In this document: positions 56,001 to 64,000 of the stretch, in pieces | Position numbering within the stretch: the stretch's first letter is position 1 | Layout: each line of letters opens with the position of its first letter | Assembly: GCA_024734495.1 (NCBI GenBank) | Contig: JALMQS010000075.1 | Coordinates: 8,665,313-8,729,312, forward strand | From: Forficula auricularia | Taxonomy: Eukaryota; Arthropoda; Insecta; Dermaptera; Forficulidae | Reading direction: 5' to 3' | Length of the DNA stretch: 64,000 bases | Translations under genes and position numbers: made by a program | The notes under the pieces: generated by a model | Seen by the model: the letters and a program-made list of their open reading frames with translations, nothing else | What the model was told of the DNA's origin: nothing | Database searches by the model: none

Positions 56001-59000
56001 AGCTTCTCATGTATTACACAAGCAACATCTTTAAGTGACCTGATACAATCCTAATAATGTTACTTATTTTATACTGGGAGTTTGTAGAGGACCAACGGGT
56101 GTATTATTATTTGGACATTCTACTAGACATGCAACTCTCATGTTTGATAGTACAAAAGCATTGTCGCTTCAGGAAGTTGGACTTTTATTATATTTAAATA
56201 TATTATATAAAAAATCTAACCAGATAGCTATTTTTTAAGTATTTTTTACCAGAAGGTAATTTTAAATATTTTTCAGAATTGATGAAGAATCCTGTTGAAG
56301 GTTTTTCTGCTGGTTTAATTGATGACAATGACATCTATCGATGGGAAGTGTTGATAATAGGCCCTCCGGATACACTATAGTAAGTTTTCAATTAATAAGG
56401 TAGTCATGTGCATATTTTTATTCGAATCACTTGACAGGCCAAGCGAACGTATATAAACACTGAATGTCGCAGTGATCAAGAGCAGTCGGAATGCTTAGAA
56501 GCTCATAATGATAATAAAGTAAATATACTTATATAAGGAAAAAATTCTCCTACGAAATATTTTATCAACTATACGTTACTCAGTGTGGAAACGTAATATA
56601 TTCGTCTAAGAAAAGCAAAATTATGTTATTGCTTTTATTTTAAGATGTATCTCAAAATTTGCTAAAATTATTTTGATAAAAATTTTTTTTGGAGAATCAC
56701 TATCAGGGCCGACGCATTGGTAGGAGGCGCCTGGATGCTAAGAAATTTAGCGCTCTTTTCCATGATACAAAATTTGTAAATTAAGGTAGTTTTTCAGACT
56801 CTTATACATTGCACTTTACGGGATATCGGAATATTTACATACGTATTTAATTATAATTAAGAAACCCTTCTTACCATTTTTATAAAAAACTAAACCAACA
56901 TTAAATAATAACCAATACATATTTTAAGACAATTTTGATTTATAGTTACAACACAGTTTATGAGATAATAATGAATAAATAATGAAAAATGTATAAAAAA
57001 ATTTACACTAAAAACAATTTGGCAACAGCGCATTTATTTAACCAGCGAAAGATGTATAAAGGGCGCATGGGATAGATTTTTTCAAAATTATAATTTTCAT
57101 AAGGTGTAACGTAGGCGTTGATTACATTTGTTAAAAAATAACAAAATGATTTTTATAGAAATTAATCGACCTTTAAAATGTATTTTATCTGTCATTTTAA
57201 TATAAAAATATTCATTCTCTTACAATGGTGCCAGATTTGTCAAACGAGCACGGGATTGGCTAGAATCGGTACATAAACAACAAAAAGTTTTGGGCTTATG
57301 AATTATGAATCCTTATTGTCTGTTCTATATACTCTAGCATTAACTTTTTGCTAGTATTGTAGCCAAACAACTACCTTAAACAAAATAATTAATATCAATT
57401 CAAAAAACTTTTATTTAGTTGCTAAATCTGATCTTTGTCTTTATTAATTTTCATTATATCGGATGTTTCATGACACCTTAACATTAGCACATTAAAAATA
57501 TAGAAATTATCGTGTCGACATGGCGGGGCATAAACAACAAAAAGTTTTGTGCCCCTTTGATGTGCGGGGCACAACCTGCACACCCCCTCGCCACGTTCCT
57601 GATCACGATGATAAGCCCTTCAAAAAAAACCCTTACATAGTGATCACCGTAAAATGATAGTAATTTTTTGTCGAAATATCTATAGGTATGTGAGTAGTGG
57701 CGTAGCCAGAAAATTTTCATAGGGGAGCCAATCCACAAAACAAAATATTTAGTGGGAATTTTTTTTTTTTTTATTAAAACAGTCCATTTAAATTGTGGTT
57801 TTACCCGGAAAGTTTTGGGGTAGTTGTAATTTCTTCGACCCTTTATGATTTTGCGTGAGCTGAATCCGAATCTGAGGTTTGCTAACAAAGTTTCGTGGCG
57901 GAACATTGCCAAAAAAGGTAAAAAAATCTGATTTTTTGGCGGTTTTTTGCTTATAACTCGAAAACTATCAACTTTTCGTAAATAACCTTTCCTTTCAAAA
58001 TGAAAGTTCATAAAATTTCCTACAAATGGAAAATGCTATTATTATTATTATTATTTTATTTATTCATTGTCACCGGGAACAAAGCCCATTTAGACAGCAC
58101 ATAAGTAAAGTGTTAGTAGGGTTAGTGAGGGAGCCGAGTTTTTAGCAGGTAGAAATTTTTGATTTTCCAGCTAGGATCGAACCCCGGCCTTCCGCTCCAA
58201 CATCGTCATAATCGCTCGATGCCGAAGCGAGGCCAGTGCGTTAGCCGGCTCGGCTAACCCGACTCCCCAATGCTATTATAGATATCTATAAATCTAAGAG
58301 TTTTTGTCGAAAACGTGCTCCTTCATGGTCAAAATGGGAAAAAATCGAAAAAAGTGCGAGTAACAGAAAAAATACGCCAATTTTCATCGTCTGAACGGGT
58401 GGTCTGAGAAAAAAACTTATAAATTTGTAGGAAATTTTACGAACTTTCATTTTGAAAAGGAAGGTTATTTACGAAAAGTAGTTTTCGAGTAATAACCAAA
58501 AAACGAAAAGATTTTTTTACTTTTTTTTTTTTTGACAATGTTCCGTCACGAAATTTTCTTAGCAAGCCTCAGATTCGGATTCAGCACACCAAAAAACATG
58601 GAGGAGCAAGAAATCAAAACTACCCAAAAACTTTCCCGCGAGGGGCCCTTTAGAGAACAATTTAAATGGACTAAAAAAGTACTTCAAGAAATTAAAAAAG
58701 AATATAATTCTTTATTAAACATATGAAATATATTTAATTACATTTAGTTTGCCATAAGAAACGGTGTGCTGTTGCCGTCAGTCATCCCATGAGCCCTGTC
58801 CTTGGGGGGGGGGGGGGGGGGGGCTGATCCCCCTCCGTGGCTACGACTCTGCATGTGAGTCTACGTTGATAAGTTGCACTTTTGGACCAAGTTTCAGTTT
58901 TATATCTCAAAACTTTTTCAGACATGCCATTGAAGCCTTTATCTACTTATTGGACATATTTTTTAATCAAAGATTTATTCTGATAAATTTTATGGTTTGA

Positions 59001-61533
59001 GCTCATAAAAAAACAACACATCGAAATAAACTTCTTTCAATAAGGAAATTGACGATAAAAATTGTAAATTGCAAATTTTGCAGGCCGTTTACTTTTCATA
59101 AATTGAGTAATTGACCTTTTCTCCTCAATATATAATGGGAACAACAGATTCAAAATTTTGATAGTAGATTAGGATTAGAAGACAAAACGATTTATTTTTA
59201 TTATCATCATTTCCGTCCATAATTTGTATTAATTTGAAAGTTTATAATAAACACAAGTTTTTATGTGTGACTTTTTTATTTTTTTATCAGCCAACGTTTC
59301 GTCGACTTTGCCGACTTCTTCTTTAAAAATTTAGACGAATGTGTGGCATGACTATTTGAAGCCCTGAAGAAGTCGGCAAAGTCGACGAAACGTTGTCTGA
59401 TGAATAAAAAAGTCACACATAAAAATTTGTCCTTATTTTCCCATTATAAACTTTCAAAAGTTGTATTTATCAATTGAATATTTAAATAATATTCTTTAAG
59501 AAAACTTGTTATAACTAATATTATTAATTTTTATTTCTTTAGTGAAGGCGGATTTTTTAAAGCACATTTACATTTTCCAAAAGAATATCCACTTCGGCCA
59601 CCTCGAATGAAATTTATTACTGAAATATGGCATCCAAATAGTAAGTAATATTACTTTTTAAATCACTATTTTAATAACGATGATGAACATATATATTTTG
59701 ATGAATTCATTTTCAATTTAATTTTACAAATACAAATAAAACAGACACTAACTTCATAATAAAATATAATTGAATGTAATGGAAGGCAGCCCAGGGGTAG
59801 TGAGGAAAGAAAAAAATTAACACATATCAAATAAGGTGTAATTTATTGGAATCCTTCCTCCTTTCCTTTCAAACCGACGTTTCGGAGGATTCTTCCCTCC
59901 TTCTTCAATTAAAAGTTCTACCAGTCCGTCTCTCTCCAGAGAAAATTTCGTTGCAAATAATAAAATGTTTTGCACAAATTATTATACTAGTACCTGGCCA
60001 CCGAGCGATGCTCGGTAACTTTTTGCTTCAGTTAATAGCTATATATTAATCACCGAAACCCCCCTCGGCCCTCGGACCCCCACTACTTTACCCCACCTCC
60101 CGTACCCCCTCCCCCACCTACACCCCACCCCTCCCACGCACCCAGTTTTTGCATTTCTAGCCTTCAGTGGCCCACAGATTATGTGTATATAGGTATATAA
60201 ATAAATACGGTATAATTATTTTTTTTTAATTAAATAACAATTTTTGAGTTCATCAATTAAATTGTCAAATTAATATTTGTGGGATTTAAAACTTGATTTT
60301 TAATCAATTAAATTGCCCAATTTTTAATATATAATAATAATTGTAATAATCTTATTGTGGGATATAAAATTAAAAAACCAATTATTTATTAAAAGGAAAT
60401 TGAATTAAAATGTAAATAAACATTTTTATCGAGACAACCACATGTGAATAATTATTTCAATTAACAAAAAATCCATCAAAAACAACTTAGCCGAAGATGA
60501 GACCGTGACAGATCGAATGTCCAACACAAAACCGTCCTAACCCGTGAATTTCATCCAAATCGTTAGAGCCGTTTTCGAGAACCTGACCGGATATATATAT
60601 ATATATATATATATAAGAAGATAATTTATACTATCTTTTTATTTGATTCATAAACCGACGTTTCGGAGGCTATTCCCTCCTTCAGGATTTTGAAAATTCA
60701 GTGAAGGAAATCCAATGACTGGCTTTTCAAAACCCTGAAGAAGGAGGGAATAGCCTCCGAAACGTCAGTTTATGAATAAAAATAAAAGATAGTATAAATT
60801 ATCTTCTTTTTTGGACTGCCTCATCAATATCCACTCAAATTATACTATAAGAGTTCAAATTGCCTATACTAGTATAGCTAAGATTTATTCAGAAAATCAC
60901 GAGAGGATGTCTACTACTGAATTCGAGGTGTTAGGGATAATTTATATTATATATCAAAAGGGCTGTATTCACCCTTTCTGATAAATAAAAATTATCCATA
61001 ACTTCTCGAATTCAGTAATAGACAACCTCTCGTGATTTTCTTTATAAATTATTAGTTTTAAAATATATTTCTTTTTAATATGTAATTATTAATGTTTTTT
61101 TTTTTTTTTTGAAAATAATTTAGTTGAAAAAAATGGAGATGTCTGTATTTCAATTCTACATGAACCAGGTGATGATAAATGGGGCTACGAAAAGGCAAGC
61201 GAACGATGGTTACCAGTTCATACAGTCGAAACTATTCTAATTAGTGTGATCTCGATGCTCGCCGATCCTAATGATGAATCACCCGCTAACGTTGATGCTG
61301 CGGTAATTGTTTATTTTTTTAATAGTATTAATAGGTTCTTTGATTTGATTTAGAACACGAACTAAAGTTAAAAAATTTTATTTGAAAAAAATATATTTTA
61401 AAATTACTGGAATAATTATTTTAACATAATTTTTTGTTTTGTTTTTTTATAGAAAGAATGGCGAGAAAACTATTCGGACTTTAAACGCAAAGTAGCACGT
61501 TGTGTGCGTAAAAGTCAAGAGGAATGTCTTTAA
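53045..61533 (+). CDS. UBE2G1: Ubiquitin-conjugating enzyme E2 G1
   Basis: E2 enzyme (Ubc7-related) that carries ubiquitin as a thioester and mainly builds Lys48-linked chains with partner E3s, including cullin-RING ligases. Exons: 53045-53090, 56277-56379, 59543-59640, 61124-61302, 61453-61533. All are GT-AG and in phase, giving 168 residues (human 170). It begins [20 protein letters not shown]. The UBC fold is complete, with [20 protein letters not shown], the HPN motif at 80-82 (ITEIWHPN) and the catalytic Cys90 in [13 protein letters not shown]. The acidic-loop insertion typical of the G/R class follows ([17 protein letters not shown]). The C-terminus is [16 protein letters not shown]. 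The gene is intact, and its introns contain LINEs, foldbacks, SINEs and a Helitron. Confidence 0.97.
53305..53921 (+). repeat. Tandem duplication of about 300 bp in UBE2G1 intron 1
   Basis: 53305-53589 and 53590-53921 are copies. Shared words include tctaactcacgcaatcgatt, ctaatttgtattccatttct, aaaataatagaaaagcaagt and attcacactgataaattgtt. The second copy has several small insertions. No coding content. Confidence 0.85.
54230..55372 (+). pseudogene. Heavily decayed L2/CR1-group LINE
   Basis: Collinear with the LINE at 41903-43081 but with many indels. Recognisable points are gaagttcctcgggtttagtt (the VPQGS box), ttttacgctgacggtagcat (the YADD box turned YADG), cttagttaacttcaatgcag, and a gattgcacctttttgcatctt-like 3' UTR. 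No frame survives. Confidence 0.7.
55850..56003. repeat. Foldback of the CAAAGAGAAACAAAGAGG family
   Basis: cacaaagagaaacaaagagg, ttatcctctgcttgatgcaa and ataaatatacata are mirrored inversely by tgtatgtttatttggatcaa and the cctctttgtttctctttg-like right end (two mismatches per 20). Half-copies occur at 22800-22860 and 24410-24500. Confidence 0.7.
56004..56276 (+). other. UBE2G1 intron 1, 3' end
   Basis: Nothing recognisable apart from the acceptor (ttttcag) before exon 2. Confidence 0.4.
56850..57400 (-). repeat. Dispersed repeat, inverse copy of 47830-48335
   Basis: Contains the inverse of the 47830 repeat, including aagaaacccttcttaccatt, aaaaactaaaccaacattaa, tttacactaaaaacaatttg, gtcaaacgagcacgggattg and ttttgggcttatgaattatg. 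It lies in UBE2G1 intron 2. Class unknown. Confidence 0.65.
57705..58850. mobile_element. Foldback element with GTGGCGTAGCCA-type ends and a SINE in its loop
   Basis: Left arm (57712-58020) and right arm (58425-58850) are inverse copies with divergence: tggcgtagccag against the inverse of tggctacgactct, tccatttaaattg, ctgaatccgaatctgaggtt, aacaaagtttcgtggcggaa, cgtaaataacctttcctttc. A run of some 18 G bases (58805-58823) lies near the right end. The 175-codon minus frame (57484-58011) is repeat sequence and not a gene. A SINE occupies 58042-58268 in the loop. Confidence 0.7.
58042..58268 (-). mobile_element. tRNA-derived SINE (family 1, copy 2) with target duplication
   Basis: Same family as 24597-24816. 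The A box TAGCCGAGCCGG fits the pol III consensus at every position, and the B box is GGTTCGATCC. The flanks share aatgctattat on both sides (about 58032-58042 and 58269-58279), an 11-base target-site duplication, which proves insertion by retrotransposition into the foldback loop. Confidence 0.88.
59236..59457. repeat. Head-to-head inverted pair of hammerhead-like repeats (1)
   Basis: Arms (59236-59325 and 59364-59457) are inverse copies: gaaagtttataa, ttttatgtgtgactttttta and acgtttcgtcgactttgccg. The plus-strand core at 59364-59394 reads CUGAAGA, a GUCG/CGAC stem, GAAA, C, GUU. The minus-strand core (59291-59324) has the same stem and GAAA but a changed first half. Confidence 0.65.
59780..59986 (-). 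repeat. Penelope-like terminal repeat relic
   Basis: Contains ggaaggcagccca, a minus-strand hammerhead-like core at 59877-59908 (UUGAAGA, GGAGG/CCUCC stem, GAAA, C, GUC) and taccagtccgtctctctcca. The same modules, in the same order, are at 63349-63690 and, decayed, at 47570-47800. Confidence 0.55.
59987..60600 (-). mobile_element. Helitron-like element, minus strand
   Basis: On the minus strand the 3' end is a hairpin accgagcatcgctcggt (60000-60016), nine bases, then CTAG (59990-59987) followed by T: the Helitron 3' signature. A C-rich tract at 60050-60165 (G-rich on the element strand), followed by the inverse of ggctagaaatgcaaaaactg, matches the plus-strand Helitron at 20370. The far end is probably near 60590, where ccggtcaggttctcgaaaac sits against a (TA)n run. 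The exact 5' TC is not certain. Confidence 0.6.
60614..60812. repeat. Head-to-head inverted pair of hammerhead-like repeats (2)
   Basis: Arms of about 82 bases are nearly exact inverses (aagaagataatttatactat, aaccgacgtttcggaggcta, ttccctcctt). The plus-strand core at 60735-60766 reads CUGAAGA, GGAGG/CCUCC stem, GAAA, C, GUC with all invariant core bases. The minus-strand partner (60658-60685) lacks one A in the CUGANGA box. Helix III in the plus copy would be just A-U and C-G with no loop, so cleavage in cis as a monomer is doubtful. Confidence 0.7.
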
Positions 61534-62896
61534 GAATTAAATCAATATTTAGAGGAATAACAATCACTTCAAAAGTTAAAATCAAGATCAACAAACTAAC
61601 ATCTAAGCAATTTTCTGATACAATAAAGAAAGCAAGTGGAGAGGAGACGGTTTTAATTTTTTTTTTCTGTTCGTTCAAATTTTTCGTCTCAGTCCAATAA
61701 AAAAAAATGCATAATAATTATTATCCTATTATTTAATATTTTTTTGAATCTATAAAAGGCAAAAAAATTCACGGGTCCCAAACATATAAGCCATATATAT
61801 CTATATATATATCTATATATTTATAAACACATATATCTATATATATGGCGACTGATAATAAATCCCATTTTATATTAATATAATTATAACGATTGTTCCC
61901 TTTCGTAATTTCATTTTGAATATGAAATATAATTAAGTATATATATAATATATATACTAAATACATTTAGAATGTGAAAATTGTTAAAATTTCTTAGGAA
62001 ATTCATTATTAGATTTATTTTTTTTTTGAAGAGAAATATTTTACTTATTTCTTCCTTAAACATTTATATATTCAATTGTAAAATAAAATATTTAGTCAGT
62101 TACTTTTTACTTTTACTTTTTATAAGAAGGTGTCAATCCAAAAGAAAGTACCTGAAACTGAATGATTTATTTAAAATGATTATAAATATAGAATTTCGAA
62201 TAAATTTACCTAATAATTTTATATCACAAATTAAAATTGATTTGGTTTTGAGAAAATTATTTTTAATTTTCAATAATGAATGAATTTCCTATTTTATTTT
62301 ACTAAAATCCGCATTATTTTAATAATAATAACTAATTAAAACACTTTTTGATTATATCCATTCAAATTATATTTAAATTTAAATTATTAAAAAAGATTCA
62401 AATTAGCTTGTCAGGATTTTAAATGAATTAATATTTATTTGTCTGACTTTTTTTTAAATCACTTAGTATAAAAAAAAATCATGGGTTTAATTTTTTTTTT
62501 TTTTTTTTTTTATTATAAACTCTTATTAAATAAATTCATTTTTATAGGAAAATTGTTTTTTATTAATAATTTTATTCCTTTTCCATGTCTATACAGTTTC
62601 TGTTGTTCCCTTTCCAAAGAATTTAATGAGTTAGAATCAGCATCTCAATCTAAAAAAAAAAAATTATAATCATTCAAAAATACTTAATACTGTTAATTAT
62701 TATATTTAGCTTAACATGGTTACCTGGTTATCCATTTGAGAACAAATATAAACTAACTATAAATTCTTTCATATTTCACGATCGGGAAAGAACAAATGTT
62801 TTCCAAACCTAAAATTTCTCTTTTTCGAAATAATTTATAAGAATGATAGCAAATGTTAATTATTATAATAAGTATTACAAAAACAAAATACACAAA
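61534..62896 (+). other. UBE2G1 3' UTR and downstream AT-rich flank
   Basis: AATAAA hexamers at about 61622-61627 and 61697-61702 are good polyadenylation candidates 90-165 bases after the stop. 61790-61960 is AT-rich with short microsatellites. The 100-codon plus frame at 61981-62283 and others nearby are Ile/Leu/Phe/Lys low-complexity translations and not credible genes. Confidence 0.5.
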
Positions 62897-63292
62897 TTAA
62901 AATTGCAATAATTGAGTAGTTAATTTTTCAAGTTCAGGTGCTGAAAATATTTTCCTGCGAGTACTGAATTTTGAAGGTAGGGCCAGATAGCCCAAAACGT
63001 CATCCCAGGAATAGAATAATACATAATCTTTCCCAGGCCATTTCCAGAGACCATTCCTATAAAATAAAATATGGCTTTAAATTTAGTCACATCCGGAAGG
63101 AGCTCAATGAAGACTCCCGAAATAACTTGGCATCATAGAGAACAGCGACATATTTCCCAGTTTTTCTTATAGCTACCAGTAAGCTATCAATCTATTCGGC
63201 TTCTGAAGCAAAGTAAGCAAAATTACTTCCTCCATAAGAAGAATGTAAGCTTCGTAACGATTCTGATTTGGACTCAATATCTTCAGACTCTG
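62897..63292 (-). pseudogene. Relic of a transposon-accessory-like gene
   Basis: Minus-strand pieces: about 63292-63100 reads PESEDIESKSESLRSLHSSY, then after an in-frame TAG IDSLLVAIRKTGKYVAVLYD and AKLFRESSLSSFRM. A GT at about 63099 could splice to an acceptor at 63057, continuing as NGLWKWPGKDYVLFYSWDDV then LGYLALPSK and FSAPELEKL to a TAA at 62899-62897. The YVAVxYDxxLF...WKWPxxDxxxxYxWDDVLGxL pattern resembles small accessory proteins of arthropod DNA transposons. I infer that from memory of the pattern. The internal stop suggests decay. Confidence 0.4.
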
Positions 63293-63348
63293 GCTTTATC
63301 AATCAGGACACATGAATATTGAATATAAAAACAAATTGTAATTGAGTC

Positions 63349-63630
63349 GTGATGGAAGGCAGCCCAAGGATAATTAAAAAATTCTCTCGAATAAAATAGC
63401 TTTATTAGGAAAAAAATTCTATTGATGCCTCTGTTGAGAAAAGAAATTTCGAGCACTGCTGAAGGAGACAAGAGGGAATCTTGTATGTTTCCCTGTTTGA
63501 CCCCTTTTAAACCCTGAAGGAGGGGAAATACTCCCAAACGTCAGTTTTTAAGTGTGAAAAAAATGACTGTGCAATCATTCGATTTTATTCGAGAGAATTC
63601 TTTCATTATCCTTGGGCTGCCTTCCATCAC
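63349..63630. mobile_element. Inverted-repeat element with GTGATGGAAGGCAGCCC ends
   Basis: The left end gtgatggaaggcagcccaag then gataat is matched exactly by the inverse at the right end (63605-63630), 26 bases. Related aattgag lies outside each end. Inside, aaattctctcgaataaaat is also mirrored. A degenerate hammerhead-like segment (ccctgaaggaggggaaatac then tcccaaacgtc) lies at 63512-63540. It fits an inverted pair of Penelope-like terminal repeats. Confidence 0.65.
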
Positions 63631-63639
63631 TTCTCAATT

Positions 63640-64000
63640 AAAATTTCTACCAGTCCGTCTCCAAAGAGGAAAATTTCTTCTAATATACAACAAAATGTAA
63701 TATTTAAATATTGAAATTTCACAAACAAACAAACTCCAAAAACAATCATAAAGTAAGTAGAGTATCAACGAATGAATTTTCCAAAAAACTTAAGGGCAAT
63801 ATAGACGCGTCACGAATTTAATTAATTTTTCCTAATTGCATAATGCTTAAAAGTCAAGTTTCAGGAAAAAATTTAGAATCCTTAATCTAGATTGTTATTT
63901 ACAATGGAAAGAATGCATTTTAATTGAAAGTACTATTTCTTTGACTTAAATATTCTTGGCAAATTTAACTTGGCTGCTCTAAGATTTCACTACTTTTTCG
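63640..64000. repeat. Repeat fragments at the right edge
   Basis: 63640-63690 repeats the taccagtccgtctcc module of the Penelope-like terminal repeats. 63850-64000 (gtcaagtttcaggaaaaaat, tgcattttaattgaaagta, aacttggctgctctaagatt, tttcactactttttcg) matches one arm of the foldbacks at 50780-51480 and 12115-12505. The element runs out of the window. Confidence 0.5.

Noticed and set aside
57484..58011. 175-codon minus-strand frame
   Set aside because: It lies wholly within the foldback repeat arm; the inverse copy at 58425-58700 breaks the frame. No conserved motif.
61981..62283. 100-codon frame downstream of UBE2G1
   Set aside because: Almost entirely Ile/Leu/Phe/Lys/Asn from AT-rich sequence, with no recognisable domain.

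Overview
The window is eukaryotic and almost certainly from an arthropod, most likely an insect. It is strongly AT-rich with GT-AG introns. It holds three deeply conserved single-copy animal genes embedded in insect-type repeats: mariner, hAT, Helitron, jockey/CR1/RTE-like LINEs, Penelope-like elements and tRNA-derived SINEs. I cannot place it to an order from sequence alone, and nothing looks prokaryotic.

Four spliced genes can be rebuilt codon by codon, each with an open frame across every junction. (1) The shared AP-1/AP-2 beta adaptin lies on the minus strand (coding 13069 to 3383, 18 exons, 936 aa). (2) A DUF4806-type protein of unknown function lies on the minus strand (18143 to 16625, 6 exons, 357 aa) and carries internal tandem repeats. 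(3) Mitochondrial short-chain acyl-CoA dehydrogenase lies on the minus strand (49674 to 26663, 9 exons, 408 aa) and is stretched to 23 kb by transposons in its introns. (4) The ubiquitin-conjugating enzyme UBE2G1 lies on the plus strand (53045 to 61533, 5 exons, 168 aa). The ACADS and UBE2G1 genes are divergent across about 3.4 kb. The genes are unrelated housekeeping functions (vesicle coats, fatty-acid oxidation, protein degradation) and form no operon or pathway.

Most of the rest is mobile DNA, often nested. 0-3 kb: a jockey LINE split by a foldback element. 13-16 kb: MITEs, LINE tails and a minisatellite around the beta-adaptin promoter. 18-26 kb: foldbacks, a Helitron with a very G-rich body, SINEs and a Penelope-like (GIY-YIG) remnant. 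26-38 kb, inside ACADS: a mariner, a foldback holding a LINE fragment, and a hAT element with an 8-bp target duplication that itself contains a deleted mariner. 38.9-46.8 kb: a DNA transposon about 7.9 kb long with an unusual transposase-like gene and repeated AATGGGCCA sites, broken by three antisense LINEs. 47-64 kb: MITEs, foldbacks, a decayed LINE, a Helitron end and several Penelope-like terminal repeats.

The most interesting signal is a scattered set of hammerhead-ribozyme-like cores (CUGANGA, stem II, GAAA, UH), several in head-to-head inverted pairs. One, at 24333-24367 on the minus strand, has every conserved core base. They fit Penelope-like element terminal repeats, which are known to encode hammerheads. 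The second notable item is the AATGGGCCA transposon.
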